NCBI RefSeq assembly: GCF_050627025.1
Contig: NZ_CP192472.1
DNA: 64,000 nucleotides
Origin: Variovorax paradoxus_P
GTDB taxonomy: Bacteria; Pseudomonadota; Gammaproteobacteria; Burkholderiales; Burkholderiaceae_C
Strand: one strand, 5' to 3'
Positions 50,292 to 59,684 of the stretch are shown piece after piece. The notes under the pieces are model-generated. The model did no database searches, had not been told where the DNA came from, and saw nothing but the letters and a program-made list of their open reading frames with translations. The position numbers were made by a program, and so were the translations under genes. Each line of letters begins with the position of its first letter. Positions within the stretch are counted from its first letter, which is position 1.

Positions 50292-50924
50292 TCAACCCGC
50301 CGCCAAAGGGCCCGCCGGCGCGGCCTGGTCGATCTTGATGGAACCATCCGGCCTTTCGCAGGTGCCGATCAGCAGGCCGCTGGCGAGCGCGTGCTCACGC
50401 AGCGCCTCAACTATCTCGTCACGCCCTGGCGTCGAGGAGAACGGCGGCGCGCTGTCCAGCGCAAACAATTGAAAAGCATAGCGGTGCGCGCCGTGCCCCG
50501 GCGGAGGATCGGGCGGGAGCCACGCAGCCTGCAGCCCGGAGTTGCGCCCGACATGCAGGCCGGTGGCTCCTTCGTTGTCGCCACCGGGAATGGCAGCCTC
50601 GTCGAGCTTTCCGTCGCTCGGCCGCAACCCTACGACGATCGCATGCACCAGCGGATTGGGCGTCGGGGAATCGGCATCCTCGACCACCAGCACCAACGAG
50701 GTTGTTTCCGCCGGCAGGCCGGCCCATTGAAGCGGCGGCGACAAGCCCTCGCCGTCGGCCGTGTAACGCGAAGGCAGCGGTCCATGGTCCGCAAACGCCA
50801 CGCTGGTCAGCGCAATCGACGCCGTCCCCTGCCGCATGCCGAGCGTATTGAAAATAATCTTGTCCAGACCCGCACGCATTCCGTGCAATGCATGGCCGAT
50901 GACTTCAGGCAACTTTTCGAGCAT
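50292..50924 (-). CDS. YbhB/YbcL-type PEBP-family protein
   Basis: The product has 210 aa. The phosphatidylethanolamine-binding fold is indicated by SPPLQWAGLP, EDADSPTPNPLVHAIV and GAHRYAFQLFAL, which build the ligand pocket (Asp-x-Asp-x-Pro and the GxHR motif). Bacterial members are of uncertain function. No signal peptide is present, so it is cytoplasmic. It is the first host gene beyond the tRNA. Confidence 0.85.
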   Translation of the reverse strand: MLEKLPEVIGHALHGMRAGLDKIIFNTLGMRQGTASIALTSVAFADHGPLPSRYTADGEGLSPPLQWAGLPAETTSLVLVVEDADSPTPNPLVHAIVVGLRPSDGKLDEAAIPGGDNEGATGLHVGRNSGLQAAWLPPDPPPGHGAHRYAFQLFALDSAPPFSSTPGRDEIVEALREHALASGLLIGTCERPDGSIKIDQAAPAGPLAAG

Positions 50925-51135
50925 GCTTTCGGTATAGCCCCGCGCGCCAGCTCACCCTGTAGGACGCGGCTGCAAGCGAGAGATGGCTGTAGTCCGCGTC
51001 AAATTTCTCGATCGCCGATTCGATGTGCTTTCCTGCTCTTGGCGGCGGTTTTGCTCCGCTATCATGGTCTCCGCCTGGACCAACCAGGCACGCTTTTACC
51101 GCTTGACTTCAATTCACCGCCAAAGGAACTTCTTC

Positions 51136-51384
51136 ATGAGCATCGTCTGGACTATTCTGATCGGGTTCATCGTGGGTCTCGTCGCGCGGGCAGTCAAGCC
51201 GGGCGATGATTCCGCGGGCTTCATCGTGACCACGTTGATCGGCGTTGCAGGTTCATTGATCGTGACCTATGTCGGCCAAGCCATGGGCTGGTACACCGCA
51301 GGCCAGGGAGCCGGCTTCATCGCATCGGTGCTCGGCGCGATCGTGCTGCTCATTCTTTACGGCCTCATCAAGCGCAAGAGCTGA
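51136..51384 (+). CDS. GlsB/YeaQ/YmgE-family membrane protein
   Basis: The product has 82 aa. Three hydrophobic segments with Gly-rich packing (IVWTILIGFIVGLVAR, FIVTTLIGVAGSLIV and FIASVLGAIVLLILYGLI) match the transglycosylase-associated family linked to stress responses. The 211-base gap upstream has no gene. The start ATG has AAAGGAA eight bases ahead. Highly conserved in Burkholderiales. Confidence 0.85.
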   Translation: MSIVWTILIGFIVGLVARAVKPGDDSAGFIVTTLIGVAGSLIVTYVGQAMGWYTAGQGAGFIASVLGAIVLLILYGLIKRKS

Positions 51385-51403
51385 TTTTGCGCAGTGCGCA
51401 CTG

Positions 51404-51736
51404 ATGCCGCGCAAGACAAGAGCCAAGCATCATGTCTACGTGGTCGAGCTTGACGATCGCGTTTGGAATCATGGCCGCTTCCGGCGGGCCAATCCCGACT
51501 ATCAACTCGGCAAGCCTTTCGTCTATGTCGGCATGACCGGGCTCGACCCCGACATTCGCTTCGACAAGCACAAAGCCGGCATACAGGCGAACAGCTTCGT
51601 GCAGGAATTCGGCCTTCGGCTGTTGCCGGCGCTCTACGAACGCTACAACCCCATGAGCTACGAAGACGCGCGTTCGATGGAGGTAGAGCTAGGCATCAGG
51701 CTGCGCGCGAACGGCTACGGCGTCTGGCAGGCCTGA
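51404..51736 (+). CDS. GIY-YIG-like small protein
   Basis: The product has 110 aa. HVYVVELDD, then PFVYVGMTGLDPDIRFDKHKAG, resembles a GIY-YIG nuclease core with YVG-MTG in place of the second motif and the Arg (RFDKH) downstream. The Glu expected near the end may be in MEVELGIRLR. Activity is not certain. It starts 20 bases after the GlsB gene and could be co-transcribed. Confidence 0.65.
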   Translation: MPRKTRAKHHVYVVELDDRVWNHGRFRRANPDYQLGKPFVYVGMTGLDPDIRFDKHKAGIQANSFVQEFGLRLLPALYERYNPMSYEDARSMEVELGIRLRANGYGVWQA

Positions 51737-51761
51737 TCTGACGCCCCGCGCCCTCGGGGGG

Positions 51762-52436
51762 TCAAGCGTAGCTGATCCAGCCTTCGTAAGCCGGAGCGTC
51801 CAGATGCGGCAGCGTGTTGTACGTTACCAGCATGTGGCGCTTGGGCGTAAATGCAAACTCCGTCACCGCGGTATTGCGGATACGAAGATTGAGTTCGATG
51901 GTGGTTTCGGCGCTCGTGCCAAGCACGTGACCCACCGCCGTGCTGATCGGCCCGCCGCTCGACACCACAAGCACCCTGGCGCCATGGTGACGGTCGCGCA
52001 CATGGTCGAGCGCCGTCGTCACGCCCGCCAGAAAATCGACATAGCTCGGCATGCCGGCGGGTTGGGTCTTGCCTTGCATCCAGGCCCCGAGGCCGTCGCG
52101 CAAAAGGCGAAAGTGGTGCCGGTACATCTCGGGCGAATCCGGTTTCTCGAGCTTGCCTTCATGAATGGTGGCAATGACGGCTTCGCTGTCGTACTCATTG
52201 AGCCCTGGCCACGGGAGCACGTCGTCGCGCTGCAGGCCGAGCCCCTTGGCAATGCCCTCCCAGGTTTGCCGATGGCGCTTCAAGGTGCCGGTGATCACGG
52301 CATCGAAATGCATGCCGCGTTCGCGCCAGTATTCACCCAGGCGCACCGACTGCTTGTGCCCGAGTTCGCTCAGGTTGTCGTAGTCGGCAGCGCCAAAACT
52401 GGCCTGCCCATGGCGCACGAGGTAGAGGGTTCCCAT
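51762..52436 (-). CDS. Histidine-phosphatase-superfamily protein (phosphoglycerate-mutase-like)
   Basis: The product has 224 aa. LVRHGQASFG gives the nucleophile His in RHG. The second site, usually S-H-G-G, reads VVSSGGPIS, so the second His is replaced by Ser; this variant may lower or alter activity. The remaining fold matches the family length. Substrate unknown. It ends 26 bases from the opposed GIY-YIG-like gene. Confidence 0.8.
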   Translation of the reverse strand: MGTLYLVRHGQASFGAADYDNLSELGHKQSVRLGEYWRERGMHFDAVITGTLKRHRQTWEGIAKGLGLQRDDVLPWPGLNEYDSEAVIATIHEGKLEKPDSPEMYRHHFRLLRDGLGAWMQGKTQPAGMPSYVDFLAGVTTALDHVRDRHHGARVLVVSSGGPISTAVGHVLGTSAETTIELNLRIRNTAVTEFAFTPKRHMLVTYNTLPHLDAPAYEGWISYA

Positions 52437-52542
52437 GCACGCGATTCTGGCGACAAGCGCATTGCACGCTTGTCCCTCGTGCGACGAAACGCCGTGCCGG
52501 CGTCGCGCCGCTGACCCGGACGCGACACGGCGCGCTTGTGGG

Positions 52543-54453
52543 TCAGCGTGCTACCGGCAGCGTGTCGGCCGGCTTCGGCACGAGGATCTCGGCCTTGAAG
52601 CGTTCCTTCAGCAGGTTGTAGTACGCAACGTCCTCCGCGGCTGCCACCGACTGGCCGATTTGCGCGTTCTCTTGCTGCGCCTGCTCAGGTGCCGACGCCG
52701 TGCGCGGAACAACCTTGGTCACGCGAACCACCGCATAGCCTTGGGTACCCAGATCGACACCCACCAACGCGGGCAGCTTCGATGCGTCGGCGCGCAGTGC
52801 GGCATCGATGACAGTGAGGGGCTGGTTCTTCGATTCGCGGCGCGAAACGGTAAGCGGCGTGCCGAAGCTCGCATCGTCGGCTTTCGTGGTCCATGCGGCG
52901 AGCTTGGCTTCGCCTTCGGCCTTGGCCAGCACCGCTGCGCGCTCGGTAACGAGCTGCGCACGGATCTTGTCTTTCACTTCGGCCAGGGGAACCGGATGTG
53001 CGGGCGAATACTGCGTCACACGGCCGGACGCCAGCTGATTCGAGCCGACCTCGATGGCTTCGGTGTTTTGCTTGCGCTCCAGCGAATCGGGAGCAAACAA
53101 CGCGCTCAGGAAATTACGGCTTGCCAGCGGGCCGGTGGCACCCGGTGCCGGCGTGCGGGCCACATTGGCGGCCGTCTGGATGGTGAGCTTCAGCTTCTCG
53201 GCCGCGGGCTTGAGGCTGTCCGGCTGCTGGTACACCGCATCGGTGAAGGCTTCTGCAGCCTTTGCGAACTCCTGCGTTGCCTGCTGTGCACGAACGTCGT
53301 TCTCGATAGTGGCGCGCACCTGCTCGAATGGAGGCACCACAGCCGGCTTGATGTCGGTCAGGCGAATGATGTGATAGCCGAACTCGGTTTCGATCAGGTC
53401 GCTGATGTCGCCCTTCTTGAGCGCGAACATCGCATCGTCGAAAGGCTTGACCATGGCGCCGCGGGTCACGAAATCGAGATCTCCGCCTTTTTCGGCAGAG
53501 CCCGGGTCTTGAGAGTTCTTGCGCGCAACATCGGCAAAAGTAGCCGGCGCCTTCTTCACTTCAGCCAGCAGCTGCTCGGCCTTTGCCTTGGCCTTCTCGC
53601 GATCGGCCGCCGATGCGCTGGCCGGCGCGGTAATGAGAATGTGGCTGGCGCGGCGCTCTTCCTTGGTGCCGAAGCGCGCCTTGTTCTGTTCATAGTAAGT
53701 CTTGAGGTCGGCCTCGTTCACCGACACGTTCTTCTTGGCTGCCTCGAGGTCGAGCACAAGGTATTCGATGCTGGCCTGCTCGGGAGCCTGGAACTGTGCC
53801 GTGTGGTCCTTGTAGTAAGTCTCGATGTCGGCATCGCTGATCGTTACCTTCGACGCAAAGCTCTCCGGGGCGAAGCGCGCCACCTGGATTTCGCGGCTGT
53901 CGTAAAAAGCGTTGATGGTGGCGGCTGCCAGTGCAGGCGGCGTGAATGCCGTACCCGAAATTCCCAGCAGCACCTGCTGCGTTGCAAGGTCGGCACGCAT
54001 CGAGGCTTCGTACTGCTCCGGCGTGCGGCCGGTCACGCGCTGAAAGGTCTCTCGGTCAAACTTTCCGTCGGGCGTGCGGAATGCTGCAAGGCCGGAGTCC
54101 TGCGCAAAGATGCGGGACAGACGCTCTTCGGAAATGGTCATGTTCGACTTGGCTGCAGCCGCCGCGAGCACGCGGTCGCGCACCAGCCGCTCCAGCGTGG
54201 CATAACGCATCACGTCGGAATCGAGCAGGGTCGGATCGACGTTGGGCGACTGCTGCCGAATGCGGTCGACCTCGTTGCGGTGCTGCATATCCCATTCGGA
54301 ACGGGTGATGTTGTGGCCATCGACACGCGCAACCTTTTCCTCGTTGCCGGAGCCCTGGTAGCGGTCCACGCCAAAGAGGACGAACGAGGGAATGATCAGC
54401 AAGAACAAGAAAATCATGACGATCTTGTTGTACTTGCGGAAGAAATCAAACAT
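52543..54453 (-). CDS. ppiD: Periplasmic folding chaperone PpiD (parvulin-like)
   Basis: The product has 636 aa, near the family's 620-650. One N-terminal transmembrane helix (KIVMIFLFLLIIPSFVLFG) anchors it to the inner membrane. A SurA-N-type domain follows, then a parvulin domain at residues about 264-368 (RASHILI to FGYHIIRLTDIKP), then a helical C-terminus. It assists outer-membrane protein folding at the Sec exit. The neighbours tRNA-Val and HU are conserved with it. Confidence 0.9.
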   Translation of the reverse strand: MFDFFRKYNKIVMIFLFLLIIPSFVLFGVDRYQGSGNEEKVARVDGHNITRSEWDMQHRNEVDRIRQQSPNVDPTLLDSDVMRYATLERLVRDRVLAAAAAKSNMTISEERLSRIFAQDSGLAAFRTPDGKFDRETFQRVTGRTPEQYEASMRADLATQQVLLGISGTAFTPPALAAATINAFYDSREIQVARFAPESFASKVTISDADIETYYKDHTAQFQAPEQASIEYLVLDLEAAKKNVSVNEADLKTYYEQNKARFGTKEERRASHILITAPASASAADREKAKAKAEQLLAEVKKAPATFADVARKNSQDPGSAEKGGDLDFVTRGAMVKPFDDAMFALKKGDISDLIETEFGYHIIRLTDIKPAVVPPFEQVRATIENDVRAQQATQEFAKAAEAFTDAVYQQPDSLKPAAEKLKLTIQTAANVARTPAPGATGPLASRNFLSALFAPDSLERKQNTEAIEVGSNQLASGRVTQYSPAHPVPLAEVKDKIRAQLVTERAAVLAKAEGEAKLAAWTTKADDASFGTPLTVSRRESKNQPLTVIDAALRADASKLPALVGVDLGTQGYAVVRVTKVVPRTASAPEQAQQENAQIGQSVAAAEDVAYYNLLKERFKAEILVPKPADTLPVAR

Positions 54454-54491
54454 GCTTGAACACTCTCTAGCGACGGATGTCGAACGGCAAT

Positions 54492-54518
54492 AAAAAAGGC
54501 GAACCTGTGTTCGCCTTT
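54492..54518 (-). terminator. Rho-independent terminator after tRNA-Val
   Basis: On the minus strand AAAGGCGAA and TTCGCCTTT form a 9-bp stem around CACAGG and run into TTTTTT. It lies between the tRNA and ppiD, ending the HU/tRNA transcript. Confidence 0.75.
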
Positions 54519-54528
54519 GGATCGGTGG

Positions 54529-54604
54529 TGGTGGGTGCTGAGGGGCTCGAACCCCCGACCTACGCCTTGTAAGGGCGCCGCTCTACCAACTGAGCTAAGC
54601 ACCC
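54529..54604 (-). tRNA. tRNA-Val (TAC anticodon)
   Basis: The 76-base cloverleaf begins GGGTGCTTAGCTCAG, has anticodon loop CTTACAA (TAC) and T-arm GGGGGTTCGAGCCCC, and ends AGCACCCACCA with CCA encoded. Confidence 0.95.
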
Positions 54605-54631
54605 CACCGGGAAACTCTCCTAGTCTACGTC

Positions 54632-54904
54632 TTAGTTGAGCGCGTCTTTCAGCGCCTTGCCCGGACGGAACTTCGGAATCTTGGCTGCCTTGATTTTAAT
54701 CGCGTCGCCGGTCCGGGGATTGCGGCCGGTGCGAGCGGCCCGTTTGCCAACTGCGAAAGTGCCGAAACCGACCAGCGACACGGAGCCGCCTTTTTTGAGC
54801 GTGGTACGAATGGCGCCGATGGTGGATTCAAGCGCGCGCGTGGCGGCTGCCTTGGAAATATCGGCGTTTTTTGCGATGTGCTCAATCAGTTCGGTCTTGT
54901 TCAC
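54632..54904 (-). CDS. hupB: DNA-binding protein HU
   Basis: The product has 90 aa from a GTG start. NKTELIEHIAKNADISKAAA opens it; the DNA-binding arm GRNPRTG is intact. HU bends DNA and organises the nucleoid. It lies 27 bases before tRNA-Val and ppiD. Confidence 0.95.
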   Translation of the reverse strand: MNKTELIEHIAKNADISKAAATRALESTIGAIRTTLKKGGSVSLVGFGTFAVGKRAARTGRNPRTGDAIKIKAAKIPKFRPGKALKDALN

Positions 54905-55117
54905 AAGGGCCCCTTGTCGAAGAAATAAAGTTGGTCGGCTTTCGTCAGTGCGACCCCGGCCACGAAATGACGCGGCGCAAGAAATTTGGCAGGACTGACG
55001 CCTCGGCAGCGCGCTGCCAGCGAGGATTACAACCACTGGTCTGCAGGGTGTCAATACGACACGAGGCCATGCAGAACAGCGGAGCGCGCGATTTTAGGGG
55101 CGTTTCGTGAACTCTAT
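54905..55117. other. Intergenic region upstream of HU
   Basis: About 210 bases with no gene. It probably holds the HU promoter (minus strand). I see no confident -35/-10 pair. Confidence 0.4.
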
Positions 55118-56203
55118 TTAAAGCGCTTCGGCAATTGCCTTGCCAAGGTCGCCGGTGCTCGCGTTTCCGCCGATGTCGGGCGTGCGCGGTGCTCCGCTTT
55201 GGGGCGCGAGCACCTTTTCGATGGTCGCAAGAATCGCGTCGTGAGCCTCCTTGTGCCCAAGGAACTCGAGCATCATTGCGCCGCACCAGATCTGCCCGAT
55301 GGGGTTGGCGATGCCCTTGCCAGCGATGTCTGGCGCCGAACCGTGCACCGGCTCGAACAGCGAAGGCGTGGTGCGCTCGGGGTTCAGATTGGCGCTGGGC
55401 GCAATGCCGATGGTGCCGGTGCACGCAGGGCCAAGGTCGGACAGGATGTCTCCGAACAGGTTGCTGGCCACCACCACATCGAAGAAGTCGGGCCGCTGCA
55501 CGAAGTGGGCCGTGAGAATGTCGATGTGAAACTTGTCGAGCTTCACACCCGGGTAGTTCCTGGCCATTTCTGCCACGCGCTCGTCCCAGTAAGGCATGGT
55601 GATCGAGATGCCGTTCGACTTGGTGGCGCTGGTCAGGTGCTTCTTGGGGCGCGACTGCGCCAGCTCGAAAGCGAACTTGAGCACCCGGTCCACGCCCACG
55701 CGCGACATCACCGTTTCTTGCACCACGATCTCCCTGGGGGTGCCTTCGTACATGCGACCGCCGATGCTGGAGTATTCACCCTCGGTGTTCTCGCGCACGA
55801 TGTACATGTCGATCTCGCCCGGCTCTCGCGGGGTGCCGTCACGGCGCACCACAGGAGCGATGATGCCGGGCATCAGCCGCGCGGGCCGCAGGTTGATGTA
55901 CTGGTCGAACTCGCGGCGGAACAACAGCAGCGAACCCCAGAGCGACACATGGTCGGCAATCTTTTCGGGCCAGCCCACTGCGCCGAAGAAGATCGCATCG
56001 TGGCCGCCGATCTGGTCCTTCCAGTTGTCGGGCAGCATCTTGCCGTGCTTCTCGCAGTAGTCCCAACTGGAGAAATCGAAGTGGTCGAACTTCAGGTCGA
56101 TACCGAACTTGCGCGCCGCGGCATCGACCACGCGCAGGCCTTCGGGCATGGTTTCCTTGCCGATGCCGTCACCGGCGATGACTGCGATTCTTTGGGTTGT
56201 CAT
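55118..56203 (-). CDS. Tartrate dehydrogenase / isopropylmalate-dehydrogenase-family enzyme
   Basis: The product has 361 aa. The family signature NLFGDILSDLGPACTGTIGI is complete. IAVIAGDGIGKETMPEG begins the NAD-binding part; MYIVRENTEGEYSS is the tartrate-type loop (LeuB has a different segment). It uses NAD and a divalent metal to oxidise and decarboxylate a 2-hydroxy acid. The overlap ATGA with the hydrolase gene suggests an operon. Confidence 0.85.
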   Translation of the reverse strand: MTTQRIAVIAGDGIGKETMPEGLRVVDAAARKFGIDLKFDHFDFSSWDYCEKHGKMLPDNWKDQIGGHDAIFFGAVGWPEKIADHVSLWGSLLLFRREFDQYINLRPARLMPGIIAPVVRRDGTPREPGEIDMYIVRENTEGEYSSIGGRMYEGTPREIVVQETVMSRVGVDRVLKFAFELAQSRPKKHLTSATKSNGISITMPYWDERVAEMARNYPGVKLDKFHIDILTAHFVQRPDFFDVVVASNLFGDILSDLGPACTGTIGIAPSANLNPERTTPSLFEPVHGSAPDIAGKGIANPIGQIWCGAMMLEFLGHKEAHDAILATIEKVLAPQSGAPRTPDIGGNASTGDLGKAIAEAL

Positions 56204-57114
56204 GATCTGGTTCCTTCTTGCTGAAGAGGGGGAGAAAAAAACTGGAGAGCCTCGGCAAGCAGTTCGCCGGGGGCCTCCTCTGGAACGTAGTGGCCGCAAG
56301 GCAATGCGCGGCCCGAAATCTGCCGGGCGCATTCGCCCCAGAGCGCCAGCACGTCGAAGCACTTGCCCACTGCGCCGTGCTCACCCCAGAGCACGCGCAA
56401 GGGTTGCTCGAGCCGGCGGCCGGCGGCGATGTCGGCGCGGTCGTGCACCAGGTCGATGGTGGCGGAAGCACGGTAGTCGCCGCAAATGGACTCGGCCGTG
56501 CCCGCAATTGCGGCGCAGCGCTCGTACTCGGCCAGCACCTCGGGCGCAAAAGGCGCGAGCCCCGCATGGCGCCCACCCATCACGCTGCGCAGGTAGCGCA
56601 CTGGGTCGGAGGCAATCAGCGCCTCGGGCAATGGTGGCGGCTGAATCAGGAAGAACCAGTGCCAGTAAGCGCGAGCAAACGCGTCGGTGGTGTTCTCGTA
56701 CATCGAGAGCGTGGGCGCGATGTCCAGCAGCATCATGCGGTCGACCGCGGCGGCATGGTCTGCCGCCAGGCGGTGCGCCACGCGCGCGCCGCGATCGTGT
56801 GCGAGCACGCCGAAACGCTCGAAGCCGTGGTGCCGCATGGCGGCGAGCGCATCGAGCGCCATCTCGCGCTTGCTATAGGCCGCATGTTCGGCGTCGTCTG
56901 CGGGCCGCCCCGAGTCGCCATAGCCGCGCAGGTCTACCGCCACCAGCGTGAACCGCTCGGCCAGCGCCGGCGCCACGCGATGCCAGATCAGGTGAGTCTG
57001 CGGATGTCCGTGCAAAAGCAACAAGGGCGCGCCGCGGCCGCCGATGCGGCCATGGACGCGAACACCGTTGCGCTCGATGTCGAACTCAGGGAAGTCGAAG
57101 AAAGAAGCTGTCAC
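56200..57114 (-). CDS. Alpha/beta hydrolase of the haloacetate dehalogenase type
   Basis: The product has 304 aa from a GTG at 57114. LLLLHGHPQTHLIWH forms the oxyanion part; LAHDRGARVAHRLAADH carries the nucleophile Asp (not Ser) as in fluoroacetate dehalogenases; GHYVPEEAP holds the catalytic His. Dehalogenation or a related hydrolysis is likely; the natural substrate is unknown. It precedes the tartrate-type dehydrogenase gene and is divergent from the LysR gene. Confidence 0.8.
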   Translation of the reverse strand: MTASFFDFPEFDIERNGVRVHGRIGGRGAPLLLLHGHPQTHLIWHRVAPALAERFTLVAVDLRGYGDSGRPADDAEHAAYSKREMALDALAAMRHHGFERFGVLAHDRGARVAHRLAADHAAAVDRMMLLDIAPTLSMYENTTDAFARAYWHWFFLIQPPPLPEALIASDPVRYLRSVMGGRHAGLAPFAPEVLAEYERCAAIAGTAESICGDYRASATIDLVHDRADIAAGRRLEQPLRVLWGEHGAVGKCFDVLALWGECARQISGRALPCGHYVPEEAPGELLAEALQFFSPPLQQEGTRS

Positions 57115-57184
57115 GCGCCGATTGTGCGTTGCGCTGCCGCGGCCATCAAGCAACAATAAGCCAACTCATACTTTCCGATCCTGC

Positions 57185-58147
57185 ATGAATCCATTGTCGA
57201 TGGACCGGGGCGACCTGGAGCTGGTGATGGCCATCCGCGACCAGGGCAGCCTCGCAGGCGCGTCCGCCACGCTCAACGTGGTGCCCTCCGTGGTGACCAA
57301 GCGGCTTGGTGCGCTCGAAGCACGCCTGGGCCAGCGGCTGTTCGAACGCACCACGCGCCGGCTCAGCGTCACGGCTGAGGGCGAGGCGATTTGCCTGCAT
57401 GCAAAAACGCTGCTTGAAGGTTTTGCAGCGCTCGAAAGCGAACTCGGCGAGCGGCAGAACGAACTCGTCGGCACGATACGGCTGGCGGCCACGTTCGGCT
57501 TCGGCCGGCGCTGGCTCGGCCCCGCGCTGGCAAGCTTCCAGGCACGGCACTCCGGGCTGCAGATCGAACTGCTCCTGACCGAGCGGCTTCCCGACCTTGG
57601 CGCCGAAGGCTATGACGGCGCGCTCTGGCTCTGGGCTGTGCAGCAACGCCGAGCGGCCGACTGGGTGACGCGCCGCATTGCTCGCAACCAGCGCGTGCTT
57701 GCTGCGTCGCCCGCATATATAGAGCGGCACGGCATGCCCGCCTCGGTCGACGCGCTGGGCACGCACGACTGCCTGGTGGCGCGAGAGAACGGCGAGGTCA
57801 ACCAGCATCAGTTCGCGCTATGGACGCTGCGCCACGTGCGCGACGGCAGCACGGCACGCGTGCGCGTCCAGGGGCCTTTGACGAGCAATTCCGGCGAAAT
57901 GGTGCGCGACTGGTGCCTGGCCGGACACGGGATCATGCTGCGCAGCCTGTGGGACATTGCGCCGCAGCTGGCTTCCGGCGAGCTGGTGCGCGTATTGCCC
58001 CACTACGCCATGCCCGACGCCGACATCCATTGGATTGCCCCATGGCGGCCCAAGACGCCGCGCCGCGTGCGCCTGCTGCTCGACCATTTGGCGGAACAGT
58101 TTCGCGGCGAGCCCTGGAAACCGGGCAAGGCCGGTTCGGCGCGCTGA
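57185..58147 (+). CDS. LysR-family transcriptional regulator
   Basis: The product has 320 aa. A helix-turn-helix spans residues about 22-52 (GSLAGASATLNVVPSVVTKRL), and the C-terminal half is a substrate-binding-type effector domain. It is divergent from the hydrolase-dehydrogenase pair across 70 bases and probably regulates it. The effector is unknown. Confidence 0.85.
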   Translation: MNPLSMDRGDLELVMAIRDQGSLAGASATLNVVPSVVTKRLGALEARLGQRLFERTTRRLSVTAEGEAICLHAKTLLEGFAALESELGERQNELVGTIRLAATFGFGRRWLGPALASFQARHSGLQIELLLTERLPDLGAEGYDGALWLWAVQQRRAADWVTRRIARNQRVLAASPAYIERHGMPASVDALGTHDCLVARENGEVNQHQFALWTLRHVRDGSTARVRVQGPLTSNSGEMVRDWCLAGHGIMLRSLWDIAPQLASGELVRVLPHYAMPDADIHWIAPWRPKTPRRVRLLLDHLAEQFRGEPWKPGKAGSAR

Positions 58148-58168
58148 AAGAGGCGCGCCAGGAAGAGG

Positions 58169-59065
58169 TCAGCGTTCGCTGCGCACCACCAGGCTCACGC
58201 CCGCCGCAGTCAGCCCGATGCCGAGCAGGGTCACCAACGTAATCGGCTCCCGGAACAGCAGCCAGGCCATCACCGCCGTGCACGGGGGCACCAGGTAGAG
58301 CAGGCTCGTGACCGCAGTGGCCGTGCCGCGCTGAATCAGCATATAGAGCAGCGAACTCCCGCCGAGCGAGAGCGCCAGCACCGACCAGGCCATTGCGCCG
58401 GTCGAGTACACGTTCCATTCGATGCCTTGCGATTCCATCGCGGCAAAGGGCAGCGTCACGAGCAACGCCGCCGCCATCTGCACGGCGCTTGCGCTTCGAA
58501 CGTCGCAGGGCGCGACGAAGCGCTTCTGATACAGCGTGCCGGCGGTGATCGAAAGGAGCGCCATTACCGCGAGCGCCATTGTCAGCGCGCTGACCTCGGT
58601 GCCCTGCCCGAACTTGCGCGAGACCACGAGCACCAGGCCCGCAAAACCCAGGACGAGCCCGCCCCATTGGCGCTGCGAGATGCGACCGCCGGTGAATGAA
58701 AGCCAGATGGCTGTCAGCACCGGCTGAACGCCGACCATCAGCGCCACAAGCCCCGCGCCCATGCCCGCATGCACGGCCGCCCACACGCCGCCCAGATACC
58801 CCGCCTGCATCAACACGCCGGTGGCCGCAAGGTGCCCCCACTGCGCCCGCGCCTTGGGCCAGGCAACCCGCGCTATCGCGACCCAGATGCAGAAGCACAC
58901 GAAAGAAAGCGCATAGCGCACGGCCAGGAACTTGAGCGGCGGCGCATAGGGCATGCCGTAGCGCGCAACGATGAAACCCGTGCTCCATATGAGCACGAAG
59001 ACTGCAGGCATGGCGCGCAGCCAGCCCGAGCCACCCGGTCCGGGTACGGCGGCCGCCGCCGTCAT
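58169..59065 (-). CDS. DMT-superfamily transporter, EamA type
   Basis: The product has 298 aa. Two EamA halves give ten transmembrane segments, starting with AVFVLIWSTGFIVARYG. It exports or imports small metabolites; substrate unknown. The ATG at 59065 overlaps the pgsA stop. Confidence 0.85.
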   Translation of the reverse strand: MTAAAAVPGPGGSGWLRAMPAVFVLIWSTGFIVARYGMPYAPPLKFLAVRYALSFVCFCIWVAIARVAWPKARAQWGHLAATGVLMQAGYLGGVWAAVHAGMGAGLVALMVGVQPVLTAIWLSFTGGRISQRQWGGLVLGFAGLVLVVSRKFGQGTEVSALTMALAVMALLSITAGTLYQKRFVAPCDVRSASAVQMAAALLVTLPFAAMESQGIEWNVYSTGAMAWSVLALSLGGSSLLYMLIQRGTATAVTSLLYLVPPCTAVMAWLLFREPITLVTLLGIGLTAAGVSLVVRSER

Positions 59066-59628
59066 TTGCTGTGCGCCCGTATCTCGGGAATGGCCTTCTG
59101 CAGGTAATAGACCATCGACCACACGGTGAGCACCGCCGAGATCCAGATCAGCCACTGGCCCCAGAGGCCCGTGTCGATGACCTTGAACAGACTCCCGTCG
59201 TAAAGCAGGAAAGGGATCGCGACCATCTGCACAGTGGTCTTCACCTTGCCGATCATATGGACCGCCACGCTCTTGCCGGCGCCGATCCGCGCCATCCATT
59301 CGCGCAGCGCCGAGATGGCGATCTCACGGCCGATGATGATCAGCGCCACGAACACGTCGGCACGCTGCAGGTGCACCAGAACCAGCAACGCGGCGCACAC
59401 CAGGAACTTGTCCGCCACAGGATCGAGGAAGGCCCCAAAGGCCGAGGTCTGGTTGAGCTTGCGCGCCAGGTAGCCGTCGAGCCAGTCGGTGGCGGCAAAG
59501 ACGATGAACATCACCGTGGCAATCAGGTTGCGCGTCGGCTCGGCCATCGGCAGGTAGAACACGCCAACAATCAATGGAATCGCGACGATGCGCGTCCAGG
59601 TCATGATGGTCGGGAGGGTCCAGAACAT
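59062..59628 (-). CDS. pgsA: CDP-diacylglycerol-glycerol-3-phosphate phosphatidyltransferase
   Basis: The product has 188 aa from MFWTLPTIMTWTR, which aligns with the start of known PgsA proteins; an ATG seven codons upstream also exists. The CDP-alcohol motif DWLDGYLAR followed by FGAFLDPVAD is intact. It makes phosphatidylglycerol phosphate in the inner membrane. It follows uvrC, a conserved order. Confidence 0.9.
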   Translation of the reverse strand: MFWTLPTIMTWTRIVAIPLIVGVFYLPMAEPTRNLIATVMFIVFAATDWLDGYLARKLNQTSAFGAFLDPVADKFLVCAALLVLVHLQRADVFVALIIIGREIAISALREWMARIGAGKSVAVHMIGKVKTTVQMVAIPFLLYDGSLFKVIDTGLWGQWLIWISAVLTVWSMVYYLQKAIPEIRAHSK

Positions 59629-59684
59629 GCGGGCGATTGTGTCATGCACGCGTGACGGGCCGAAAGCCAGGGGGCAAATCGGCG

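Noticed and set aside
54605..55117. Possible second attachment site near tRNA-Val
   Set aside because: The surrounding genes (ppiD, HU) are in conserved host order with no phage genes adjacent.
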